Assembly (NCBI RefSeq): GCF_900102745.1
Contig: NZ_FMZF01000006.1
Location: forward strand, 29,489-93,488
From: Geodermatophilus telluris
GTDB lineage: Bacteria > Actinomycetota > Actinomycetes > Mycobacteriales > Geodermatophilaceae
Length of the DNA stretch: 64,000 bases
Direction: 5' to 3'
Of the stretch, positions 46,407 through 54,583 are shown one piece after another. Under the pieces are notes generated by a model. The model worked only from the letters and a program-made list of their open reading frames with translations. It was not told the origin of the DNA and made no database searches. Position numbers and translations under genes: made by a program. Within the stretch, counting starts at the first letter, position 1. Every line of letters starts with the position of its first letter.

Positions 46407-46425
46407 TGAGGTTAGCCTCACCTCA
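46407..46425. promoter_or_regulatory. IdeR/DmdR-type iron box over the promoter of the siderophore-binding gene
   Basis: TGAGGTTAGCCTCACCTCA is a 19-bp dyad (TGAGGT/ACCTCA arms) close to the actinobacterial DtxR/IdeR consensus TTAGGTTAGCCTAACCTAA. It ends five bases before the ATG and covers the TAACCT -10 hexamer, so an iron-loaded repressor would block initiation directly. Confidence 0.8.
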
Positions 46426-46484
46426 CTCGGCGCTCGTCGCGGGTCCAGCCGAGGACGCGGCGGTCCCCGGCCGGACCCCGGCGC

Positions 46485-46913
46485 TCAGTCCGGCTGCGCC
46501 TGCAGGCCGGCCGCCTCGACGCCGGCGACGGCGGCCGCCTCGTCGTTGTCCGAGGTGTCCCCGGAGACGCCGACGGCGCCGAGCAGCGTCCCGGACCCGT
46601 CCCGGACGAGCACGCCGCCCGGGACCGGGACCAGCGAGCCGCCCACCGCCGCGGTCGCGGCGGCGATGAAGTACGGCTGCTGCTCGGCGCGCGCCATGAG
46701 GGCCCGGGACCCCAGGCCCAGGGCGATCGCCCCGTGCGCCTTGCCGAACGCGATCTCGAACCGCTTGGTGGACGAGCCGTCCTCGCGCTCGGCGGCCACC
46801 ACGTGACCCCCGGCGTCGAGGACGACGACGGTCAGCGGCTTGAACCCCTTCTCGCGGGCGGCGGCCCGCGCTCCCTCGACGACGGTGCGGGCGGTCTGCA
46901 GGTCGATGGCCAT
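46485..46913 (-). CDS. GlcG/HbpS-like (DUF336) protein
   Basis: The 142-residue protein is of the GlcG/HbpS family: LTVVVLDAGGHVVAAERED near 25 and GGVLVRDG with GAVGVSGDTSDND near 100-120. GlcG is encoded in glycolate operons beside glcB; HbpS relatives bind haem. It lies 42 bp downstream of malate synthase G, the glc-type arrangement, in the same direction. Confidence 0.88.
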   Translation of the reverse strand: MAIDLQTARTVVEGARAAAREKGFKPLTVVVLDAGGHVVAAEREDGSSTKRFEIAFGKAHGAIALGLGSRALMARAEQQPYFIAAATAAVGGSLVPVPGGVLVRDGSGTLLGAVGVSGDTSDNDEAAAVAGVEAAGLQAQPD

Positions 46914-46954
46914 GGCGGCTCCTCTGGTCGGGTGCGGGTGGTGGCGGAGGCGGG

Positions 46955-49183
46955 TCAGGACGCCGGGCTCGGCGCGCCGTCGGCGACGACGGCCTCGCGG
47001 GCCTGCTCCTCGTCCCCGCCCGCGCCGGCCTTGGCCTGCTGCCGCCACGTGGTCAGGGCCCGCTCGGTGTAGCCGTTGGGCTCCCGCCGGCCGGAGAAGA
47101 CCAGGTCGAGCGCGGCCTGGAACGACGGGCTGCCCTCGAGGTCGGCGCACATCGGCCGGTAGCCGGGCTCACCGGCGTTCTGCTCGTCGACCACCGCCGC
47201 CATCCGGGCGAAGGTCTCGCGCACCTGGCCCTCCTCGACCAGCCCGTGGTGCAGCCAGTTGGCGATCTGCTGGCTGGAGATCCGCAGCGTCGCCCGGTCC
47301 TCCATGAGGCCGACGCCCTCCAGGTTCGGCACGGTCGAGCAGCCGATCCCCAGCCCGACCCAGCGGACCACGTAGCCCAGGATCGACTGCGCGTTGGTCT
47401 CCAGCTCGTGGCGCCGGTCCTCCTCGGAGAGGTCACCGCCGCCGTTCGGCAGCACGGGCGGCACCAGCAGGCCGCGCCGATCGGCCAGTGGACGCTTCGC
47501 CAGCTCCTCCTGCACCGCGAGCACGTCGGTCTCCAGGTAGTGCAGCGCGTGCAGCGTCGCGGCGGTCGGCGAGGGCACCCACGCGGTGTTCGCCCCGGCC
47601 CGCGGGTGCCCGCCCTTGGTGTCGAGCATCTCGCGCATGGCGGCGGGCTTGGCCCACATGCCCTTGCCGATCTGCGCCTGCCCGGCGAAGCCGGCCCGCA
47701 GCGCCACGTCGACGTTGCGGTCCTCGTAGGTCGTCAGCCAGGTCTGCGAGCGCTGGTCGTCCTTGCGGACCACGGGGCCGGCCTCGAAGTCGGTGTGGAT
47801 CTCGTCGCCGGTGCGGTCGAGGAAGCCGGTGTTGACGAAGATGACCCGGTCGGCCGCGCGGGCGATGCAGGCCTCCAGGTTCACCGAGGTCCGCTTCTCC
47901 TCGTCCATGAGGCCGATCTTGAGCGTGGTCGGCTCGAGGTCGAGGGCCTGCTCCACGGCGGTGAGCAGCTCCACCGACAGGGACACCTCGTCGGGGCCGT
48001 GCATCTTCGGCTTGACGATGTAGACGCTGCCGGTGCGGGTGTTGCTGTGGCGGGCCTGCCCGCGCAGGTCGTACAGCGCGGCGACGGCGGAGACCAGGGC
48101 GTCGAGGACCTCCTCCAGGATCGGCTCCCCCCCGGCGGTGCGGACGGCGTCCAGGCGCATGTGGTGGCCCACGTTGCGCACCAGCAGCAGCGACCGCCCG
48201 GGCAGGGTCAGCTCCCCGCCGTCGGCGCCGACGTAGGTGCGGTCCCCGTGCACCTCGCGGGTCACCGTCCGGCCGCCCTTGCCGAAGGTCGCCGTCAGCT
48301 CGCCGGTGCGCAGCCCCAGCCACGTGCGGTAGGCGCCGACCTTGTCCGGGCCGTCCACCGTGGCGACCGAGTCCTCCAGGTCCACGATCGTGCTCACCGC
48401 CGACTCCAGCACGGCGTCGGACACCCCGGCGTGGTGCTGGGTGCCCACCCGCGTCGACGGGTCGATGGTCAGCTCCAGGTGCAGGCCGTTGCGGCGCAGC
48501 AGCACCGCCGCCGGGCGGTCGCCGTCCCCGGGCCGGTGGCCGGCGAACTGCGCGGGGTCGGCCAGCCCGGTGCTGCCCGCCGACGTGTCGACGGCGAGCT
48601 CGCCGGGGGAGGGCACCCGGTAGGCGACGACGTCGGCGTGGCTGCCCTCGGCGAGCGGGAAGAAGCGGTCGAGCAGCCGGTCGGCCTCGGCGATGACCTG
48701 CGCGCCGCGGCGCTCGTCGTAGCCCGGTGCCAGCTCGTGCTCGGTCGGGAGGGCGTCGGTGCCGTAGAGGGCGTCGTACAGCGACCCCCAGCGGGCGTTC
48801 GCGGCGTTGAGCGCATACCGCGGCACCGTGGCCGGCACCACGAGCTGCGGGCCGGGCACCTCGGCGATCTCCCGGTCGACCCGGGTGACGGAGACCCGGG
48901 GCTCCTCCACCGGCAGCAGGTAGCCGATCTCGGTGAGGAACGCCTCCAGCGCCTCGACGTCGCCGGCGCCGTGCTCGCGGTGCCAGCCGTCGATCTGCTG
49001 CTGCAGCTCGTCGCGGCGGGCCAGCAGCTGGTCGACCCGCCCGGCGAACCGCTCGTTCAGCTCGGCGAGCGTCGACCAGAACCAGGCCGGCTCCAGGTCG
49101 AGGCCGGCCAGCAGCTCGCCGGCCACGAAGTCGCGCAGTTCGGGGTCGACCTGCAGTCCACCGGTAGCGCTTGCGTCACTCAC
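46955..49183 (-). CDS. glcB: Malate synthase G
   Basis: The 742-residue enzyme condenses glyoxylate with acetyl-CoA to malate. It has the single-chain G-form layout: N-terminal clasp, TIM barrel with TIVDLEDSVATVDG near 300 (metal/catalytic acidic residues), the long inserted domain, and the C-terminal plug with CSTVPNLEGVGLMEDRATLR near 640. GTG 49183 follows GGTGGAG. It allows growth on glycolate or C2 compounds, consistent with the adjacent GlcG homologue. Confidence 0.95.
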   Translation of the reverse strand: MSDASATGGLQVDPELRDFVAGELLAGLDLEPAWFWSTLAELNERFAGRVDQLLARRDELQQQIDGWHREHGAGDVEALEAFLTEIGYLLPVEEPRVSVTRVDREIAEVPGPQLVVPATVPRYALNAANARWGSLYDALYGTDALPTEHELAPGYDERRGAQVIAEADRLLDRFFPLAEGSHADVVAYRVPSPGELAVDTSAGSTGLADPAQFAGHRPGDGDRPAAVLLRRNGLHLELTIDPSTRVGTQHHAGVSDAVLESAVSTIVDLEDSVATVDGPDKVGAYRTWLGLRTGELTATFGKGGRTVTREVHGDRTYVGADGGELTLPGRSLLLVRNVGHHMRLDAVRTAGGEPILEEVLDALVSAVAALYDLRGQARHSNTRTGSVYIVKPKMHGPDEVSLSVELLTAVEQALDLEPTTLKIGLMDEEKRTSVNLEACIARAADRVIFVNTGFLDRTGDEIHTDFEAGPVVRKDDQRSQTWLTTYEDRNVDVALRAGFAGQAQIGKGMWAKPAAMREMLDTKGGHPRAGANTAWVPSPTAATLHALHYLETDVLAVQEELAKRPLADRRGLLVPPVLPNGGGDLSEEDRRHELETNAQSILGYVVRWVGLGIGCSTVPNLEGVGLMEDRATLRISSQQIANWLHHGLVEEGQVRETFARMAAVVDEQNAGEPGYRPMCADLEGSPSFQAALDLVFSGRREPNGYTERALTTWRQQAKAGAGGDEEQAREAVVADGAPSPAS

Positions 49184-49673
49184 GATCTCCACCCTCGTCC
49201 CTGTCGTCCGCCGGGACACCCCGTCCCGCTGGTGGAGTCTCCTTCCCGGCGAGGGTCGCGGTTGCACCTCCCCTCCGCGCAGCGGGCCCGCGGGTGGCCG
49301 CGGTCCCCGTCGCGGGCCACCGGCCGCCGTCCCGGAGCGGCTCTCCCGGGTGCGTCCCGCCCGGCCCCGCCTCGCCGGTCACCGGCAACCCGCCGGCCCG
49401 GTCGCCCGTCCCGGCCGGCCGGGGCCGGTGGCGCCACAGCGCCCAGCCGAGGGCGGTGGCGGCGGCCAGGGCCAGCCCGGCGGCGACCGCGCCGAAGAGC
49501 ACCAGGAAGACGGCGGTCCAGCCGCCCGCGACCACCCAGCCGGGCTCGTCCCCGCACCCGCGCCGCACCCGGACGCGCGCCGCGGCCCGCTGGGCGGCGG
49601 TCGGCTCCGGGGCGGTCGCGGACCAGTGCCGCAGGACGTCGTCCCAGATCCGCCGTTCCCGCTCGTCGAGCAC
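49176..49673 (-). CDS. DUF3040-like small membrane protein
   Basis: The 165-residue protein begins MLDERERRIWDDVLRHW, typical of DUF3040 proteins of actinobacteria, and has one long hydrophobic stretch (VFLVLFGAVAAGLALAAATALGW) near 55-80, followed by a Pro/Gly-rich tail that is probably disordered. Its 3' end overlaps the malate synthase start by eight bases. The function is unknown. Confidence 0.7.
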   Translation of the reverse strand: MLDERERRIWDDVLRHWSATAPEPTAAQRAAARVRVRRGCGDEPGWVVAGGWTAVFLVLFGAVAAGLALAAATALGWALWRHRPRPAGTGDRAGGLPVTGEAGPGGTHPGEPLRDGGRWPATGTAATRGPAARRGGATATLAGKETPPAGRGVPADDRDEGGDRE

Positions 49674-49808
49674 GTCTCTCCCTCCCGTTCCTGCGCTCCA
49701 CCGTCCCGCGCCCGGGCAGGGGACCGCGACGGGGTCGACCGGTCGGGTCGCGCACGCGGTGGTTGCCGACGGTCGGCAAGGAGGGCCGGGCCGCCCCGGA
49801 GGGTCGCC

Positions 49809-50537
49809 TCAGCGGCGGGTGAGCGCGGCGAGCGCGGCCTCGATGCGCCGCCGCGTGTCCTCGGCGGTCCACCCGCCGACGACGGCCGCGTCGTCCCCGG
49901 CTGCCGCCTCGATCGCCGCGTCCGCCGGGCGGTGCAGCGCGGCCTTGGCCAGCCGGTAGGACCCCGGCGAGCGGGCGGCCAGCTCGCCGGCCAGCGCGAC
50001 CGCCCGCGGCAGCAGCTCGTCCGGCCCGGTCAGCTCGTCGGCCACGCCGAGCGCCAGCGCCCGCTCCGGGTCCACGGTCCCCGCCCCGAGCAGCACCCGG
50101 CCCGCGCGGGGACCGAGCGCGTGCCGGACGATCTCCAGGGCGGCCGTCGGGAACGGGACGCCGACGGCGAGCTCGGTCAGCCCGATCCGTCCGCCCGACA
50201 CCAGCCGCAGGTCGCAGGTCAGGGCCAGCACGCAGCCGCCGGCGATCGCGTGCCCGTTGACCGCCGCGACCGTGGGCCGGGGGTGGTCGAACACGGCGCG
50301 GAACGTGCGCGTGAGCGCCGTCAGGAGCGCCTCGGTGTAGGAGCGGCCGCCGTCCAGGACGCGCCGCAGGTCCACCCCGGCGGAGAACGACGAGCCGCTG
50401 CCGGTGACGACCAGCGCCCGGTCGGACGCGGTGACGGCCTCGGTGAGGGCGTCCAGCAGCTCCACGTCGAGCGCGCCGACCCGGCCGTGCTCGATGCGCA
50501 GGACGACGACGTCCCCCCGGTCCTCGGCGACCAGCAC
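49809..50537 (-). CDS. Enoyl-CoA hydratase/isomerase family protein
   Basis: The 242-residue crotonase-fold protein has GSGSSFSAGVDL near 45, the oxyanion-hole segment NGHAIAGGCVLALTCDLRL near 93, and ELAVGVPFP near 123. The glutamates typical of true hydratases are not both evident, so it may be an isomerase or other crotonase. GTG 50537 is chosen for length; GTG 50570 would add eleven residues. Confidence 0.82.
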   Translation of the reverse strand: MLVAEDRGDVVVLRIEHGRVGALDVELLDALTEAVTASDRALVVTGSGSSFSAGVDLRRVLDGGRSYTEALLTALTRTFRAVFDHPRPTVAAVNGHAIAGGCVLALTCDLRLVSGGRIGLTELAVGVPFPTAALEIVRHALGPRAGRVLLGAGTVDPERALALGVADELTGPDELLPRAVALAGELAARSPGSYRLAKAALHRPADAAIEAAAGDDAAVVGGWTAEDTRRRIEAALAALTRR

Positions 50538-50716
50538 CCGGCCGACATCCCCGGGTCGCGGTCCGGCCACACCCGTGCGGCTCGAGGAGCGGGTCGGTGA
50601 CCGGGGGCGGAACCCGGTGCCCGGTGCCGGTCGTTCCCCGGGTGCTCCTGCCGGTCGGCCGGAGCCCGGGCGGTCACGCCGGCCGCCCACGGAAGCCAAC
50701 GGAACGGAGCCCCCTC

Positions 50717-51334
50717 GTGCCAGTCCAGCAGCACGCCGCCGGAGCCGTCGACGTCCGGGACGCGCACGGTGCCCTCGTCCGCGAGGCCACCCTGGTGCAC
50801 GCGCGGGCCCGCGCCGCCGAGCACCTGGTCCGGGAGGACCCGGTGGCCGCCGCGCGCGCCCTGCGCGGCCTGACCCGGTCCAGCGGTGCCGTCGTCGACG
50901 CGCTGCGCGTGACCGCCCCGCCGGCCGCGGGGGACACCGGCTCGGTCGCGCTGGCCGACCTGGTGGGCGGCTTCCGTGCCTCGGGCGGCACGGTCCGCTT
51001 CGCCGCCTCCGGCCCCGAGCAGCGACTGACCCCCGGGGGCGAGGCGGCGGTCCGCTGCGTGCTGGGGGAGGTGCTGGCGGCCGCGCGGGGGTCCGGGACG
51101 CTGTCGGTGTCGCTCACCTGGTCGCCGTCGCACCTCGACCTGCTGGTCGTGCTGACCCCGCCGCCCTCCGGCCGGGGCCGGGCTCCGGTCACCGCCGACG
51201 ACCTGGTGCGCTCCGCCGACGCGGTGCACGACGCCGGCGGGACCGTGCGGCTGGAGCTGCCGGCCACCGGTGGGTCCGTCGTCGTCGCCTCCCTCCCCGT
51301 GCCCTCCGGCGGGGGGCCGGGGAGCGGGGGCTGA
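50717..51334 (+). CDS. Degenerate histidine-kinase-like protein
   Basis: The 205-residue product begins at GTG 50717 after GGAG. Residues 20-70 resemble the second helix of a NarL-type kinase dimerisation domain (DPVAAARALRGLTRSSGAVVDAL), and the rest resembles an HATPase region (GGEAAVRCVLGEVLAAAR), but the phospho-accepting His box and the N and G1 nucleotide motifs are missing. It may be a non-catalytic relative. Confidence 0.55.
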   Translation: MPVQQHAAGAVDVRDAHGALVREATLVHARARAAEHLVREDPVAAARALRGLTRSSGAVVDALRVTAPPAAGDTGSVALADLVGGFRASGGTVRFAASGPEQRLTPGGEAAVRCVLGEVLAAARGSGTLSVSLTWSPSHLDLLVVLTPPPSGRGRAPVTADDLVRSADAVHDAGGTVRLELPATGGSVVVASLPVPSGGGPGSGG

Positions 51335-51464
51335 CCCGCCTGTCCGTCACCTGCGTCCCGGCGCCCCCGCCACGCGGCGGCGAGGGCCACGGCGGCGCTC
51401 GGGCAGACAGGGGTGCGGCGCTCGGGCAGGCTGTCCCCACGCACCGGAACACCGAGGAGGGGAC

Positions 51465-52028
51465 ATGGGCATCGGACGTCTGGGGGCGCGGCTCCTGATC
51501 GGCGGGCTGTTCGTCGGTCACGGCACGCAGAAGCTCCTCGGCTGGTTCGGCGGCCCGGGCCGGGCGGGCACCGAGGGCATGATGGAGGCGCTGGAGATGC
51601 GGCCGGCGAAGGTGCACGCCACGCTCGCCGGGGCCACCGAGACCGCCGCCGGCGCGCTGCTGGCCGCCGGGCTGGCCACGCCGCTGGCGGCGTCGGCGAT
51701 CACCGGCGTGATGACCACCGCCATCCGCAAGGTGCACCTGCCCAACGGCCCGTGGAACGCCAACGGCGGGTGGGAGTACAACGCGGTCCTCATCGGCGCG
51801 GTGACGGCGCTGGCCGAGACCGGGCCCGGCGAGCTCTCGCTCGACCACGCGCTGGGCATCGAGCGGCGCGGGCCGGCCTGGGCGCTCGCCGCGCTGGCCA
51901 CCGGGGTGGCCACGTCCTTCCTCACCGTGGAGCTCGGCCGCCGCGGCCGCCCGGGCGTCACCGCCGCCCCGGTTGGGGCGGCCGCGCCGGAGGACACCGC
52001 CGGGGACCCCACCACCCGCGGCGCCTGA
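51465..52028 (+). CDS. DoxX-family membrane protein
   Basis: The 187-residue protein has about four membrane helices and the DoxX hallmark ARLLIGGLFVGHGTQKLLGWF at its start, with GATETAAGALLAAGL near 55 and a variable tail. It is preceded by GAGGAGGGG. DoxX proteins are associated with membrane redox stress systems; the precise role is unknown. Confidence 0.88.
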   Translation: MGIGRLGARLLIGGLFVGHGTQKLLGWFGGPGRAGTEGMMEALEMRPAKVHATLAGATETAAGALLAAGLATPLAASAITGVMTTAIRKVHLPNGPWNANGGWEYNAVLIGAVTALAETGPGELSLDHALGIERRGPAWALAALATGVATSFLTVELGRRGRPGVTAAPVGAAAPEDTAGDPTTRGA

Positions 52029-52041
52029 CCGCGCGGCGGCC

Positions 52042-52713
52042 TCAGCCCCCGAGGGTCACCAGGAGCCCGTGCAGGTCGTCGACCTCCACCGCCGGGACGG
52101 GGCCGTCCCCGTCCAGGTGGTGGCCGGGCCGGCGGAGGCGGACGACGGGGATCCCGGCCTCGAGCGCGCCGCGCACGTCGCGGGCCGAGCTCGCCACGTG
52201 CACGAGCGCGCCGGCGGAGGCCCGGGCGCGGTGGTAGATGTCCACGGACGGCTTGTAGGCGCGCAGCCGCTCGGAGGTGAGGACCTCGGCGTCCCGGGCG
52301 AGCGCCGCGACGCGGGTGCGGGCGAACACGTCGTCGTCGACGTTGGACAGCACGCCGGTGCGCCGGCGCCGGGCGATGGCGGGCAGGCCGGTGGCGACGT
52401 CGGGCCACAGCGGCCAGTCGCCCACGCTGCCGAGGACCTCCCCGACGTCCGCGTCCGGGTCCCCGGCGAGGCCCAGCTCGGCGTAGGCGCCCGCGAGCGC
52501 CCGCCGGCAGTGCTGGGCGAAGGGCACCCACGTCGTCAGGTCGCGCTGCGAGGCCTTGTTGCGCCGGTCCCACACGTCGTGGACCCGCTCGCCGGTGACC
52601 GGCCACCCGCGCCGGCGCGCGAGGTCGGTGAACACCGCCGACGCGCCCGTCCGCGAGTCCAGCAGCGCGCTGAACAGGTCGAAGGTGACGAGCGCGTCGC
52701 CGGGCAGGTCCAC
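52042..52713 (-). CDS. HAD-superfamily hydrolase, haloacid dehalogenase-like
   Basis: The 223-residue protein from GTG 52713 (preceded by GGAGGAG) has HAD motif I as VTFDLFSALLDSR near 10, motif II VLSNVDDD near 115, motif III Lys in RAYKPSVDIYHRA near 148 and motif IV region HVASSARDVRGALEAG. In motif I the second Asp position is Leu-Phe-Ser, typical of the type II dehalogenase branch. It converges on the DoxX gene with a 13-bp gap. Confidence 0.8.
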   Translation of the reverse strand: MDLPGDALVTFDLFSALLDSRTGASAVFTDLARRRGWPVTGERVHDVWDRRNKASQRDLTTWVPFAQHCRRALAGAYAELGLAGDPDADVGEVLGSVGDWPLWPDVATGLPAIARRRRTGVLSNVDDDVFARTRVAALARDAEVLTSERLRAYKPSVDIYHRARASAGALVHVASSARDVRGALEAGIPVVRLRRPGHHLDGDGPVPAVEVDDLHGLLVTLGG

Positions 52714-53023
52714 CGGGGTCTCCTCCAGGGTGCCGACGTCGGGCCGGCGGCGGGCAGCCCGCCGGGCGGTCGAGCCGGCCGGGGCAGTACCCCACCGACG
52801 CGGTGCGGACCCGGTGCCGGCCACCCGGGTGGGACCCCGGGACGATGTGGCGTGCGCCACCCGGGCACGGTGGACGGATCGGCAGGGGTGAGCCGGAGCA
52901 CAGCGTGCCTAGGCTCCCTCGACGGCCGTCCCCGGCCGGGCGCACGAGGCGAGCGGGTGCGCCGCCGGGCCACCCGGCCGACGCCCGCCCGGGGACACCC
53001 GCAGGACACGAGGAGGAGCGAGG
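52714..53023. other. Divergent intergenic region before the aldehyde dehydrogenase gene
   Basis: These 310 bases separate the HAD and aldehyde dehydrogenase genes. A TAGGCT hexamer at 52910-52915 could be a -10 element, and GAGGAGGAGCGAGG at the right end is the ribosome binding site of the dehydrogenase gene. No coding frame is convincing. Confidence 0.4.
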
Positions 53024-54370
53024 ATGACGCAGGTGCAGTACGAGGTGCTCGACCCCCGCACGGGGGAGACCGTCAGCAGCGTCCCGGTGGCGACCGACGA
53101 GGAGGTCGCGCAGGCTGTCGCGGCGGCGGCCGCCGCGCACCGGGAGTGGGCGCGCCGGACGCCGGCCGAGCGGGCCGCGGTGGTGCGCCGCGTGGGTGAG
53201 CTGCACCGCGAGCGCGCCGACGAGCTCGCGGCGGTCATCGAGCGGGAGATGGGCAAGCCGCACGCCGACGGCGTCGGTGAGGTGGAGTTCTCCGCCGACA
53301 TCTACGAGTACTACGCCGACCACGCGGAGGAGTTCCTCGCCGACGAGCCGATCGAGGTGACGTCGGGGGAGGGGACGGCGCTGATCCGGCGCGCCTCGGT
53401 GGGCACGGTGCTGGGGATCATGCCGTGGAACTACCCCTACTACCAGGTCGCCCGCTTCGCCGCGCCGAACCTGGTCACCGGCAACACCGTGCTGCTCAAG
53501 CACGCCCCGCAGTGCCCGGAGTCCGCCGCCGCCATCGCGCAGCTCTTCCGCGACGCCGGGGCGCCGGAGGGCGTCTACGTCAACGTCTACGCCAGCAACG
53601 AGCAGGTGGAGACGATCATCGCCGCCCCCACCGTGCGCGGGGTGTCGCTGACCGGCTCCGAGCGGGCGGGCGCGGCGGTGGCAGCCACCGCCGGCAGGCA
53701 CCTGAAGAAGGTGGTGCTCGAGCTCGGCGGCTCCGACCCGTTCATCGTGCTGAGCACCGACGACGTCGCGGCCACCGCCGAGGCGGCGGTGGCGGCGCGG
53801 ATGGAGAACACCGGACAGGCCTGCAACGCGGCCAAGCGGGTCATCGTCGTCGACGGGCTCTACGACGAGTTCGTCGAGGCCTTCCGGACCAGGCTGCTGG
53901 CGGCGGGGCCGGAGGCGCCGCTGTCCTCGCCTCGGGCGGCGGCGAACCTGGCCGAGCAGGTCGACCGGGCGGTCGCGCAGGGCGCGCGGCTGGAGACCAG
54001 CGGCGAGCGGTCGGGCGCGTTCTTCCCCGCCGGGCTGCTCACCGAGGTGGGCCCGGACAACGACGTCTACCGCCAGGAGCTGTTCGGCCCGGTCGCCCAG
54101 GTGTACCGGGCCCGCGACGAGCAGCACGCGGTCGAGCTGGCCAACGACACCCCCTACGGGCTGGGGTCCTACGTGTTCACCACCGACCCCGAGCAGGCGA
54201 TGCGGGTGGCCGACGCCCTCGACACCGGCATGGTGTTCATCAACGGCGTCGGCGCCGAGGGCGCGGAGCTGCCCTTCGGCGGCACGAAGCGCTCGGGCTT
54301 CGGTCGGGAGCTCGGCCGGCTGGGTATGGACGAGTTCGTCAACAAGAAGCTCATCCGCACCGTCGCCTGA
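53024..54370 (+). CDS. NAD(P)-dependent aldehyde dehydrogenase (succinate-semialdehyde type)
   Basis: The 448-residue protein has the oxyanion Asn in MPWNYPYYQ near 132, the general base Glu in LELGGSDPF near 238, and the catalytic Cys in GQACNAAKR near 268. The short length and PWNYP and CNAAKR context resemble actinobacterial succinate-semialdehyde dehydrogenases, but many small aldehydes are possible. It precedes the BCCT transporter gene by 213 bp, so a betaine-aldehyde or related role is conceivable. Confidence 0.9.
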   Translation: MTQVQYEVLDPRTGETVSSVPVATDEEVAQAVAAAAAAHREWARRTPAERAAVVRRVGELHRERADELAAVIEREMGKPHADGVGEVEFSADIYEYYADHAEEFLADEPIEVTSGEGTALIRRASVGTVLGIMPWNYPYYQVARFAAPNLVTGNTVLLKHAPQCPESAAAIAQLFRDAGAPEGVYVNVYASNEQVETIIAAPTVRGVSLTGSERAGAAVAATAGRHLKKVVLELGGSDPFIVLSTDDVAATAEAAVAARMENTGQACNAAKRVIVVDGLYDEFVEAFRTRLLAAGPEAPLSSPRAAANLAEQVDRAVAQGARLETSGERSGAFFPAGLLTEVGPDNDVYRQELFGPVAQVYRARDEQHAVELANDTPYGLGSYVFTTDPEQAMRVADALDTGMVFINGVGAEGAELPFGGTKRSGFGRELGRLGMDEFVNKKLIRTVA

Positions 54371-54583
54371 CCCCGGTGCCCCGCGACCCGGCGTGCCGGG
54401 CCGCGGGGCACCCGCCCCGGTGTGTGGAGGACGTCGCGGACCCGTTCCAGCCACGTCACACGAGGTGGCTCCGGCGTGCGACTGTGTAAACGATCACACC
54501 CGGGCCTTGTCCCCACGTCCGCACTCTGGTTCCCTCATGCGAAGCCGGTCTCGGATGACGCAACACAGGGATAGGGGAGTGTC

